DNA of 7,718 nucleotides from Clostridium sp. UBA3947 (GCA_002385545.1 DGDR01000018.1:1-7718); one strand, 5' to 3'; counted from the stretch's first letter, positions 1 to 6,420 are shown. Program-made: numbers and translations. Notes: generated by a model from the sequence alone, not told the origin.

Positions 1-3
1 CAT
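1..3 (-). CDS. Start codon of a gene running off the left edge (product not visible)
   Basis: The first three bases read ATG on the minus strand. A GGAGG Shine-Dalgarno (14-18) lies 10 nt upstream, and a good promoter (82-111) lies about 80 nt further up. Together these suggest that a gene starts here and continues outside the window. Only the start codon is present, so nothing can be said about the product. A chance ATG cannot be excluded, but the spacing of promoter, ribosome binding site and ATG is right. Confidence 0.5.
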
Positions 4-81
4 TATTTATTTTCCTCCACTGAAACTTAATATATAATAATCCTTTCTTAAAACAACTTTTACATTTTTTACCTTATATTA

Positions 82-111
82 ATAATATTATCCCTTTCGC
101 GAAATTGTCAA
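82..111 (-). promoter_or_regulatory. SigA-type promoter with a GC-rich palindrome in the spacer
   Basis: On the minus strand a perfect -35 TTGACA (106-111) is followed after 18 nt by TATTAT (82-87), a 5/6 match to the -10 consensus. The spacer contains the perfect 10-bp palindrome TTTCGCGAAA (95-104), which stands out in AT-rich surroundings and sits where a repressor would block RNA polymerase. It would drive the gene starting at base 3. I do not assign the palindrome to a known regulator. Confidence 0.6.
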
Positions 112-200
112 CAGGGTCTACAAATTCTGATAATTTTATATAAATAGAACTGTTATACAAGAATTAATAAATCAGTTCCTGCACAACAGTCCCTTTTAAA

Positions 201-680
201 TTAATAGTTACAATTGATTTTTTTAGTCACCTTATCAATAAACCTTTCTGCTTTCCTATAATCTTTATCATTTGGATGCCCCTGGGATAGCCTTCCAAAC
301 AAATCAAAAAGCTTTATATTAGAAAATTCACTTGCCTTAAAGTTCCCCTTACAGGCAAAGCTTCCTTTGTTTATAGCTCCCTTTGATTTAAGTAGCTTGA
401 TTAGTTTATTGTTATAAAATTTCAATCCTATTCCACTAGTAGAAAATACAAAAGTATTTTTATCTTTCAAATTTAGCTTATTAACTAAGTTAAATATCTT
501 TGGTGACATACTCTCCTTATATACACCAGACCCAAAGCCAATTAAATCATATTTTTCTATATCTATATTATCAATATTCTGTATTTTTAATAAGTCTGCT
601 CCTGTTTTTTCCGCAAATATCTCAGCAATTTTTTCCGTATTATTTTTGTAGGTAGAATTATATATAATTAAGGTTCTCAC
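201..680 (-). CDS. Short flavodoxin-fold protein (flavodoxin family)
   Basis: Predicted cytoplasmic FMN-binding electron-transfer protein of 159 residues. The N-terminus (RTLIIYNST, then NNTEKIAE) is the first beta strand, the phosphate-binding loop and helix 1 of the flavodoxin fold. The loop reads ST-Y-K-N-N-T rather than the usual S-x-T-G-N-T. DLIGFGSGVYKESMS and FVFSTSGIG follow as the second and third flavin-site segments. The C-terminal GHPNDKDYRKAERF resembles the tail of small clostridial flavodoxin-domain proteins. The start is taken as GTG at 678-680, because GAGGTG lies 7 nt upstream and the family begins just before this strand; an upstream GTG (693-695) would add five residues with no ribosome binding site. 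It lies 93 nt after the HAAS gene on the same strand, so it may be the distal gene of that operon. The redox partner is unknown. The variant P-loop may affect flavin affinity. Confidence 0.85.
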   Translation of the reverse strand: MRTLIIYNSTYKNNTEKIAEIFAEKTGADLLKIQNIDNIDIEKYDLIGFGSGVYKESMSPKIFNLVNKLNLKDKNTFVFSTSGIGLKFYNNKLIKLLKSKGAINKGSFACKGNFKASEFSNIKLFDLFGRLSQGHPNDKDYRKAERFIDKVTKKINCNY

Positions 681-723
681 AAGCAAACACCTCACATTAG
701 TCCACTTTTATATTACTATTAAT

Positions 724-775
724 AGATATATCTAAGTTATAGCTATAATTTCCCAAAACTAAACACATTAGTTTT
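724..775. other. Gap between HAAS gene and flavodoxin gene with three short AT inverted repeats
   Basis: This gap contains the palindromes AGATATATCT (724-733) and TTATAGCTATAA (737-748). It also holds an 8-bp hairpin, AAAACTAA / TTAGTTTT with a 5-nt loop (755-775), that overlaps the HAAS stop codon. The hairpin is AT-only and has no clean U tract on the minus strand, so it is at most a weak terminator. I see no convincing promoter for the flavodoxin gene here, so read-through from upstream is likely. Confidence 0.3.
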
Positions 776-1769
776 ATCTTACTCCCTTTACAAGGGATCT
801 TATACTATCTAAAAGATAAATTCCTATTAAAACCACACCAAGTATCCATTTAACGTTTATTAACTCCTTTGAAAAAGTAAATATAGAAGCTTTTGTGTAA
901 GTAGCCAATGTTGATATGATTTCTTCATTTATAAGGAGCTTGTCACACAACATTACTACAACTAAAGTGCATACAGCAAAATTATAAGCTGCATTTGCTA
1001 TTGATAATGACTTATTCCAACTTTCCACGATATACTTCCATACAAAGATTACAAACTGTAAAGCAGCCAGTATTAAAATAAAAGGTATATATCCTTGTAA
1101 CCTTTGTAAATTAAATAAAGGAGTAACTATAACATTATTATTTTCTCCAAGTGAATAAAAGGCAATTAATTGAGGATAAAAATAAATTATTGCAGTAAAG
1201 AGGATTGTCAAAAACATTGAAATTACAGTATTTCTACGAGAAATTTTCTTTTTTTCATTATTTCCTAACTCTGGGAGGTCATCAGGTGTCCATTCTTTAT
1301 TCTGTCTTGGAATATAACCTACTTCTATTTCACTTCTTTCTATTAAGGAAAATAGTAATGTAACCCAGAAGGCTCCCTGTAATGCTCCAGTTATACTGGA
1401 AGCAATCATACTCCCTATCAGCTTTCCTATATTACTTATCCCATACCAATGAATAGATGGTTCTATTATCCAACCTAAAAAGGCTATAGATAAAGACACA
1501 AAGACACATATACCTATTACCTTTTTTAGCACAGAAATATATTTATCATAATATGTAGGACCAATTAAATATCTTTTCTGTGGATTATATTCATTGGCTA
1601 GTATTCTTGGACTACCAAGTTTAATTAGTACTTGATATACATCCTTCTCTGTATAATTATCAGGTAGCATATCTTCAATGTTGGCCTGAAGCTCTATCCC
1701 TACATCCTCACGGATTCCTTCAGGCAGATATCTTTTTACTGCCTCCAAATAACGTTCAATTAAACTCAT
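774..1769 (-). CDS. HAAS-domain (DUF1700-like) membrane protein, partner of the PadR regulator
   Basis: A 331-residue membrane protein. Residues 1-65 form the soluble helical HAAS module, recognisable by YLPEG near residue 14, IELQANIEDML (25-35) and the closing KLGSPRILANEYNP. This module is typically encoded next to PadR regulators in Firmicutes. About six membrane segments follow, near residues 83-104, 115-142, 181-205, 227-246, 258-276 and 307-325; a charged loop (146-180) separates the second and third. The start is ATG at 1767-1769: AAAGGAGG lies 9 nt upstream, whereas the in-frame ATG at 1776-1778 touches the Shine-Dalgarno and cannot use it. The gene overlaps the end of padR by 14 nt, so the two are probably translationally coupled. 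The HAAS domain is thought to link the PadR protein to a membrane signal or envelope stress. The ligand and output of this pair are unknown. Confidence 0.8.
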   Translation of the reverse strand: MSLIERYLEAVKRYLPEGIREDVGIELQANIEDMLPDNYTEKDVYQVLIKLGSPRILANEYNPQKRYLIGPTYYDKYISVLKKVIGICVFVSLSIAFLGWIIEPSIHWYGISNIGKLIGSMIASSITGALQGAFWVTLLFSLIERSEIEVGYIPRQNKEWTPDDLPELGNNEKKKISRRNTVISMFLTILFTAIIYFYPQLIAFYSLGENNNVIVTPLFNLQRLQGYIPFILILAALQFVIFVWKYIVESWNKSLSIANAAYNFAVCTLVVVMLCDKLLINEEIISTLATYTKASIFTFSKELINVKWILGVVLIGIYLLDSIRSLVKGVR

Positions 1770-2112
1770 TTTCTCCATCCTCCTTTATTAGCTCCTCCAA
1801 GTGTTTAGAAATAGCTCTCCATTCTTTTTTTAGTTGCCTATATACTTCCTTGCCCTTTTCACTTAAAATATAGAATTTACGGGGTCTGCTTTCACTAGTA
1901 TCCCATTGGCTTATAAGAAGCTCTTGTTTTTCTAAACGTCGTAATAAGGGGTAAAGGGTTCCTGCTTCAATGGGGACCTTCTTATTCTCTAACTTTTGAA
2001 CAAGAGAATATCCATATTCTTGACTATGAAGCTGACTTAATACCATAAGCACTAAGGTACCTCTTTTTAGCTCAACAGCTAGGGAACTAATAAGCTCATC
2101 CATAGAATCCAT
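1756..2112 (-). CDS. PadR-family transcriptional regulator
   Basis: A DNA-binding regulator of 118 residues. It has the PadR winged helix at about residues 15-92, with the diagnostic wing segment EAGTLYPLLRRLEKQELL (49-66) and then RPRKFYILSEKGKE (76-89). A short C-terminal helix (93-112) fits the brief dimerisation arm of the PadR-s2 subgroup. The start is ATG at 2110-2112, with GAGGTG 6 nt upstream; an in-frame upstream extension would run back through the promoter and is rejected. A palindrome inside its own promoter (2132-2144) suggests autorepression. It overlaps the HAAS membrane protein by 14 nt, the usual PadR-HAAS arrangement, in which the membrane partner probably modulates the regulator. 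It is divergent from the DUF1538/PII operon and might also act on that operon, but nothing here proves it. Confidence 0.92.
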   Translation of the reverse strand: MDSMDELISSLAVELKRGTLVLMVLSQLHSQEYGYSLVQKLENKKVPIEAGTLYPLLRRLEKQELLISQWDTSESRPRKFYILSEKGKEVYRQLKKEWRAISKHLEELIKEDGENEFN

Positions 2113-2130
2113 TATTATCACCTCAATTTT

Positions 2131-2160
2131 AATATACTGTATATCATACACTATTGTCAA
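2131..2160 (-). promoter_or_regulatory. padR promoter with overlapping palindromic operator
   Basis: On the minus strand a perfect TTGACA (2155-2160) is followed after 18 nt by TATATT (2131-2136), a 5/6 -10. The perfect inverted repeat ATATAC-T-GTATAT (2132-2144, plus-strand sense) covers the -10 and the downstream half of the spacer, a position suited to repression. The Shine-Dalgarno and ATG of padR follow directly. Autoregulation by PadR is inferred from the position and from family habit. Confidence 0.7.
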
Positions 2161-2175
2161 TAATATAATATTATT
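2159..2175. promoter_or_regulatory. 17-bp perfect AT palindrome upstream of the padR -35
   Basis: AATAATAT-A-ATATTATT is a perfect 8+1+8 inverted repeat that abuts and overlaps the padR -35 by two bases. Its centre is 29 bp from the centre of the operator at 2132-2144, about three helical turns. It could be a second operator half. Because it is AT-only in AT-rich DNA, chance is a real alternative. Confidence 0.3.
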
Positions 2176-2273
2176 AAAGTCTAAAGAATACAATTGTAAG
2201 AGTTAAAATGATAATTTTTCTATTATAAACGATATCATATAGCGTATTTTCTATATTTAACTGCTAATATTTA

Positions 2274-2302
2274 TTGACATGGACTAGCTTCTACGTTATC
2301 AT
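2274..2302 (+). promoter_or_regulatory. SigA-type promoter of the DUF1538/PII operon
   Basis: A perfect TTGACA (2274-2279), a 17-nt spacer and TATCAT (2297-2302, 5/6) form a strong housekeeping promoter with a predicted start near 2309. An imperfect 17-bp palindrome (ACG.TAT...ATA.CGT, 2229-2245) lies upstream of the -35. A second possible -10, TATAAT (2341-2346), lacks a good -35. Confidence 0.7.
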
Positions 2303-2308
2303 AAAACT

Positions 2309-2422
2309 ACGATTCCTTTCGATTTTCAAAGAAACTCATATATAATATATATCAGTTTGGATAAACAGTCCCTCATTGGATTTTTTGGATAAAAATGAAG
2401 AAAATTTAAAGGAGGGATTCCT
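2309..2422 (+). promoter_or_regulatory. Structured 5' leader able to hide the Shine-Dalgarno
   Basis: Two structures are visible in this roughly 114-nt leader. First, 2332-2358 is a 27-bp near-perfect palindrome: AAACT, C, ATATATA, then TATATAT, C, AGTTT, with only the C-C pair mismatched. Second, AGTCCCTC (2367-2374) can pair with GAGGGATT (2412-2419) in an 8-bp helix with one G-U. That helix covers the Shine-Dalgarno of the first gene. TTGGAT occurs three times (2357, 2376, 2385). It does not match a riboswitch class I can name. Regulation of translation is inferred from the pairing alone. Confidence 0.4.
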
Positions 2423-2830
2423 ATGAGTACATTCGTCAATAAAAAAGTAATTCCCATTTTATTACTCATATTTCTTACTTTTAAAACAATAAATTTATAT
2501 AAGGTAAACTTTTACCAATCGGCTACAAGGGATAAAATACCTAATATTACAGCATTAAAAGTCAAAAAGAGTTCTACACCTATAATATTATTGCCAAAGC
2601 AGCAGCTTGATTTCCAATGTAGTATTTTCCCAAATATAAATTCATCCTGGTTTAATTTTATTAGATTTGAACTAAGTCTAGCATCTTTGGTTATATTAAT
2701 AGTATTACTATTAGATGTAAGACAACGAATAATAAAATTACTTACCAGTTATTTTGAAGGGAATAAATATAAGGACTTTCTTAATGTCTATCCAAATTTA
2801 ATTTTGATTAGAAAGGACGTAATGACATGA
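2423..2830 (+). CDS. Small two-pass membrane protein of unknown family, first gene of the operon
   Basis: A 135-residue protein I do not recognise. A short N-terminus with two lysines (KK at 7-8) precedes a hydrophobic segment (9-20) that is a membrane anchor or uncleaved signal. A 60-residue, mostly polar loop follows with a single cysteine (C66), then a second hydrophobic segment (about 83-97) and a basic tail (99-135). The positive-inside rule places both ends in the cytoplasm and the loop outside. The ribosome binding site AAAGGAGGG, 6 nt before ATG, is strong. Its TGA stop overlaps the ATG of the DUF1538 gene (ATGA, 2827-2830), a classic coupling junction, so it is probably made in fixed ratio with that protein. 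It may be an accessory subunit or stabiliser of the DUF1538 protein; this is inference from position only. Confidence 0.75.
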   Translation: MSTFVNKKVIPILLLIFLTFKTINLYKVNFYQSATRDKIPNITALKVKKSSTPIILLPKQQLDFQCSIFPNINSSWFNFIRFELSLASLVILIVLLLDVRQRIIKLLTSYFEGNKYKDFLNVYPNLILIRKDVMT

Positions 2831-4320
2831 ATATATTTACCGAGAAATTAAAAGAAGTTTTGACATCGGTGCTTCCGATTACTATAATTGTCTTACTTTT
2901 ACACTTTACCATATCTCCTCTAGCAACGCCCCTAATCATTAGGTTTATTTTAGGTGCGGTGTTAATTGTATTTGGTTTGACCTTTTTCTTAATTGGTGTG
3001 GATTTAGGTGTTACACCTCTAGGTACCAATTTAGGATCCAGTATTACCAAGTCCAATAAACTGTGGATACTAATTGCTTCTGGTTTGATTCTTGGCTTCT
3101 TTATATCTATCGCTGAACCAGGTCTTCTAGTGCTAGCTAATCAAGTGGCAACCGTTACATTAGGGCAAATATCTAGCAGTAGCATTCTGATAGTGGTTTC
3201 CATAGGCTTAGCAATGCTAATTGCCTTTGGTTTTATAAGAGTGGTTTATAATATACCCCTTTATAAAACCTTAACAGTCTTATATTTCATTATTTTAATT
3301 TTAGCTTTCTTTACTTCAGCTGAATTCCAAGCAATAGCCTTTGACGCTTCAGGTGCCACCACTGGTGTTCTTGCCGTACCCTTTATTCTTTCTCTTTCAC
3401 TAGGTATTTCTAACCTAAAGAAGGATAGTAAGTCTTCAGAAAAGGACAGCTTTGGTTTAGTTGCTATAGCATCAGTAGGTGCCATAATTTCTGTTATGCT
3501 TTTAAATATAATTTCAGGAACCAGCGATTTTTCTGGTAGCCTAGACTTTGATGTATCACAAACTAATTCTATTATGCTACCTTTTATACAGCAGCTTCGT
3601 CCAGTATTAAAAGAAAGCTTTATCGCCCTTTTGCCCTTGGTATTAATTTTTATAATAGGACAATATGTATCCTTTAAATTAAGCAAAAAGTCCTTTGTTA
3701 AAATATTAAAAGGATTTATATATACCTTTTTAGGACTATTTATATTCCTACTAGGTGTGAATGCTGGCTTTATGGAAGTAGGAAGTATAGTAGGATACAA
3801 GCTTGCAACCGCAAACAGCAAATGGTATATTATAGTAATAGGATTTATTCTTGGTGTTGTAACCATGCTAGCTGAGCCTGCAGTATATGTATTAACACAT
3901 CAAATTGAAGATGTAACTAGCGGCTATGTTAAAAGAACTGCGGTACTAATTCCTCTATGTATTGGTGTTGGCTTTGCAATTTCTCTATCCATGATAAGAA
4001 TAATAGTACCAGAAATTCAATTATGGCATTATTTATTACCAGGATATATAATCTCCATTGCTATGAGCTATTTTGTACCAAAACTCTTTGTAGGGATTGC
4101 ATTTGATGCAGGAGGAGTTGCTACAGGGCCCATGACTGCAACCTTTATATTGGCTTTCACTCAAGGAGCAGCAGAAGCTATTGAAGGAGCAAGTGTATTA
4201 AAGGATGGTTTTGGAATGATTTCTATGGTAGCCCTCACTCCAATAATCACCTTACAAATATTGGGGTTTATATTTAAGATAAAGTCTAAAAAGGAGGGTG
4301 TTCAAGAAAATGGTAAATAA
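2827..4320 (+). CDS. DUF1538-family integral membrane protein, duplicated, putative transporter
   Basis: A 497-residue polytopic membrane protein with two DUF1538 repeats (about 5-232 and 255-484). Matching segments are offset by about 253 residues: AEPGLLVLANQV (96-107) with AEPAVYVLTHQI (349-360), IAFDASGATTG (170-180) with IAFDAGGVATG (424-434), and KDSFG (206-210) with KDGFG (459-463). IGVDLG (56-61) in the first half matches LGVNAG (309-314) in the second. Acidic residues therefore recur inside hydrophobic stretches (D59/N312, E97/E350, D173/D427), as in ion-coupled carriers. The family has no function known to me. ATG overlaps the upstream stop; AAAGGA lies 9 nt upstream. The downstream PII-like gene overlaps its last 11 nt. 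A transporter gated by PII is the simplest reading. Length is as expected for a full two-repeat member, with no sign of damage. Confidence 0.88.
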   Translation: MNIFTEKLKEVLTSVLPITIIVLLLHFTISPLATPLIIRFILGAVLIVFGLTFFLIGVDLGVTPLGTNLGSSITKSNKLWILIASGLILGFFISIAEPGLLVLANQVATVTLGQISSSSILIVVSIGLAMLIAFGFIRVVYNIPLYKTLTVLYFIILILAFFTSAEFQAIAFDASGATTGVLAVPFILSLSLGISNLKKDSKSSEKDSFGLVAIASVGAIISVMLLNIISGTSDFSGSLDFDVSQTNSIMLPFIQQLRPVLKESFIALLPLVLIFIIGQYVSFKLSKKSFVKILKGFIYTFLGLFIFLLGVNAGFMEVGSIVGYKLATANSKWYIIVIGFILGVVTMLAEPAVYVLTHQIEDVTSGYVKRTAVLIPLCIGVGFAISLSMIRIIVPEIQLWHYLLPGYIISIAMSYFVPKLFVGIAFDAGGVATGPMTATFILAFTQGAAEAIEGASVLKDGFGMISMVALTPIITLQILGFIFKIKSKKEGVQENGK

Positions 4321-4984
4321 TCCTGAAGTCGATGAACTTGAATTGCTCTGTGTTATTGTTAACTATGGAATGGCAAGCAAAATAGTAAAGCACGCTAAAG
4401 ACCATGGCATTAAAGGTAGTACTATTCTTTTAGGGAAAGGTACAATCAAAAATTCCTTGCTAGAGTTCTTAGATTTAGCTGAAAGCCGTAAAGAAATAAT
4501 TCTAATGGCCACAGTATCCAGTACAGCTGATACTGTATTAGAAGAATTAAATACAAAATTCAAGTTCTGCAAACCCCATCACGGCATAATTTTTAGTACT
4601 TCTATCATGCGTTTGTTTGGAACTAAAAGTTATATGCACAAAATGAATATAGAAAGCAGAGGTGCAGAAAATTCTATGTATAATCTTATTACTGTTATAG
4701 TTGACAGAGGTAAAGCTGAAGCAGTTATTGAAGCAGCAACTAAAGCTGGCTCAAAAGGTGGAACTATTTTACATGGAAGAGGTTCTGGTATTCATGAAAC
4801 TAGCAAAATATTCTCTATGGAAATAGAACCGGAAAAGGAAATTGCTCTAATTATATCCGAAGAGAGCTTAACTGAGGCCATAGCTAATTCTATTAGAAAT
4901 GAGCTTAACATTGATGAACCAGGCAATGGAATCATCTTTATTCAAGATATAAAACGTGCTTATGGTTTATATAAAACTACCTAA
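4310..4984 (+). CDS. Tandem PII-like signalling protein (two fused P-II domains)
   Basis: A 224-residue soluble protein with two PII-like ferredoxin-fold domains (about 9-104 and 124-220). Domain 1 has HGIKGSTILLGKGT (32-45) and HGIIF (91-95); domain 2 has AGSKGGTILHGRGS (146-159) and NGIIF (206-210), an offset of about 114. Both have the strand-helix start (LLCVIVNYGMASKIVKHAK / LITVIVDRGKAEAVIEAAT) seen in PII proteins. The T-loop region is short and lacks the uridylylated tyrosine context of classical GlnB, so covalent modification is unlikely. The start is ATG at 4310, about 11 nt after GGAGGG; the in-frame GTG at 4298 sits on the Shine-Dalgarno and is rejected. The gene overlaps DUF1538 by 11 nt and ends the operon. 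By analogy with GlnK-AmtB and SbtB-SbtA it probably binds the neighbouring membrane protein in response to a small ligand, perhaps a nucleotide. Confidence 0.88.
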   Translation: MVNNPEVDELELLCVIVNYGMASKIVKHAKDHGIKGSTILLGKGTIKNSLLEFLDLAESRKEIILMATVSSTADTVLEELNTKFKFCKPHHGIIFSTSIMRLFGTKSYMHKMNIESRGAENSMYNLITVIVDRGKAEAVIEAATKAGSKGGTILHGRGSGIHETSKIFSMEIEPEKEIALIISEESLTEAIANSIRNELNIDEPGNGIIFIQDIKRAYGLYKTT

Positions 4985-5004
4985 AATATAAAAATACTTA
5001 TTAT

Positions 5005-5042
5005 AAAAAATTACTATAGGTAAAATCCTATAGTAATTTTTA
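5005..5042. terminator. Bidirectional intrinsic terminator between convergent genes
   Basis: A perfect 15-bp stem, AAAAATTACTATAGG (5006-5020) with CCTATAGTAATTTTT (5027-5041), encloses a 6-nt loop. It has a run of T on the right for the plus strand and a run of A on the left (T on the minus strand). It lies 20 nt after the PII-like gene and 19 nt before the end of the MATE gene, so it can stop transcription from both sides. Confidence 0.9.
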
Positions 5043-5060
5043 TTTTCAAATAGAGCTAAT

Positions 5061-6404
5061 TTAACTAACTAGCTCACTAATACTTTTTTTATCTATGTTT
5101 CTTGCTTCCTTTTTTGGACCTGCTATAATTAATGTCATTATAGTTACTATAAATTCTGTTAAGACAAAGGCTAACCAAACACCTGTCATTTTTAGCAAGC
5201 TACTCAATAGAAATACTAAGGGAACTATTATAATACATCCTCTTGCTAATGATACTATAAAGGCCGTTCTAGCCTTCTCCGTAGCACTTAAATACATTGT
5301 CATGCAAATATTTATACCTGCAAATAAAAATCCTAAAAAATAAATCCTAAGTCCCCTCTTTGCAATCTGTGATATATCCATGTTTTTTTCGCTGTTAAAT
5401 ACTCCTACAATAAAATCTGTATTTAAAAACAAAACTAAATATACGAAAAGTGCTATCACAATAGAAGTTTTTAAAGCATATTTCATTACCTTTTTTATTA
5501 ACAAGGAATCCTTCAATCCATAAGCTTTACTTAGTAGAGGTTGTATTCCTTGAGCTATGCCTGTAAATACAGAAGCTCCTACTAGTGCAATATTTGCAAC
5601 AATTCCATAAGAAGCCACTCCTATGTTACCTTCAAACCTTAATATAAGGAGGTTGAAGGTTATAAGAGATACCGCTGAAGACACCTCAGTAATAAATGAT
5701 GATAAACCTAATCTAAAAATATCTATTATACTAGAGTTACTTATCTTACTTTTTATATACCTGAAATTATTTTTCCCCCTTGTAAAATGAAGGGTCAATA
5801 TCCCCATGCTTATTATTGGCGCCAAACCTGTAGCAAAAGCAGCACCGAAAATTCCCATCTTAAGTGGAAACATAAATATATAATCTAAAACAATATTAGA
5901 AAAGCTTCCTGTAAGCATTGCTATCATTGATAAATTAGGATTATTGTCATTGCGAACAAAAGCAATAAGGATGTTATTCATAATAAAAAACGGTGCAAAG
6001 CATAGTATAGTAGTTAAATATGTTTTTGACATAGTTAAAGTAGAGCTGTCTGCACCTAAAACACCAGCCAAAAATTCGGAACCAAAAGCACCAGTAATAG
6101 CTAGTAAAGCTCCTATTAGTAGCCCTATCTTTACACAATTAGTATATACTATATTAGCCTTATACCCCTTCTTTTGGGATTTTAAAATACTGAATCTTGT
6201 GGCACCACCTATACCTATCATCAAACCTAGACCATGTATGATACTGTATATAGATATAGAAAAGTTAAGAGCAGCAAGACCTCTTGACCCCAATGCCTTT
6301 GATACAAAAAATGTGTCTGCAAGAATATAACAAGATAGTCCAAGCATACCTAAAATATTCAAGCTTACATACCTAGTAAAAGTCTTAAAAATACTTCTCT
6401 CCAT
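5061..6404 (-). CDS. MATE-family multidrug/toxin efflux pump
   Basis: A 447-residue inner-membrane transporter, the normal length for MATE pumps, with about 12 predicted membrane segments. It would export organic cations, drugs or metabolites in exchange for Na+ or H+. Diagnostic segments are ADTFFVSKALGSRGLAALNF (29-48) in the first bundle, RNDNNPNLSMIAMLTG (151-166) followed by NIVLDYIFMF (170-179), and GIAQGIQPLLSKAYG (282-296) opening the second half. It resembles the MepA-like clostridial branch, but subfamily and substrate cannot be set from sequence alone. The start is ATG at 6402-6404 with AGGGGG 7 nt upstream. An in-frame ATG at 6441-6443 lies in the 5' arm of the terminator hairpin without a usable ribosome binding site, so it is rejected. 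The gene has its own promoter and an attenuator leader, so expression is probably conditional. Confidence 0.92.
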   Translation of the reverse strand: MERSIFKTFTRYVSLNILGMLGLSCYILADTFFVSKALGSRGLAALNFSISIYSIIHGLGLMIGIGGATRFSILKSQKKGYKANIVYTNCVKIGLLIGALLAITGAFGSEFLAGVLGADSSTLTMSKTYLTTILCFAPFFIMNNILIAFVRNDNNPNLSMIAMLTGSFSNIVLDYIFMFPLKMGIFGAAFATGLAPIISMGILTLHFTRGKNNFRYIKSKISNSSIIDIFRLGLSSFITEVSSAVSLITFNLLILRFEGNIGVASYGIVANIALVGASVFTGIAQGIQPLLSKAYGLKDSLLIKKVMKYALKTSIVIALFVYLVLFLNTDFIVGVFNSEKNMDISQIAKRGLRIYFLGFLFAGINICMTMYLSATEKARTAFIVSLARGCIIIVPLVFLLSSLLKMTGVWLAFVLTEFIVTIMTLIIAGPKKEARNIDKKSISELVS

Positions 6405-6420
6405 GATAATCCCCCTATTA

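Noticed and set aside
147..178. GAACTG / CAGTTC inverted repeat after the flavodoxin gene as a terminator
   Set aside because: Only 6 bp with a 20-nt loop and no clear run of U on the minus strand, so it is too weak to call.
185..2373. AACAGTCCCT occurring at 185-194 and 2364-2373
   Set aside because: A single 10-base match in unrelated contexts (after one gene, before another) with no extension; probably chance.
2808..3056. 82-codon open frame on the minus strand
   Set aside because: Antisense shadow of the junction between the small membrane protein and DUF1538 genes, with no ribosome binding site.
3261..3866. 201-codon open frame on the minus strand
   Set aside because: It lies wholly inside the DUF1538 gene on the opposite strand, has no ribosome binding site and encodes an unconvincing protein. 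The DUF1538 frame shows clear family motifs and internal duplication.
4363..4572. 69-codon open frame on the minus strand
   Set aside because: Antisense shadow of the first PII-like domain.
5095..5343. 82-codon open frame on the plus strand
   Set aside because: Antisense shadow of the MATE gene.
5944..6330. 128-codon open frame on the plus strand
   Set aside because: Antisense shadow of the MATE gene, whose frame carries recognisable family motifs.
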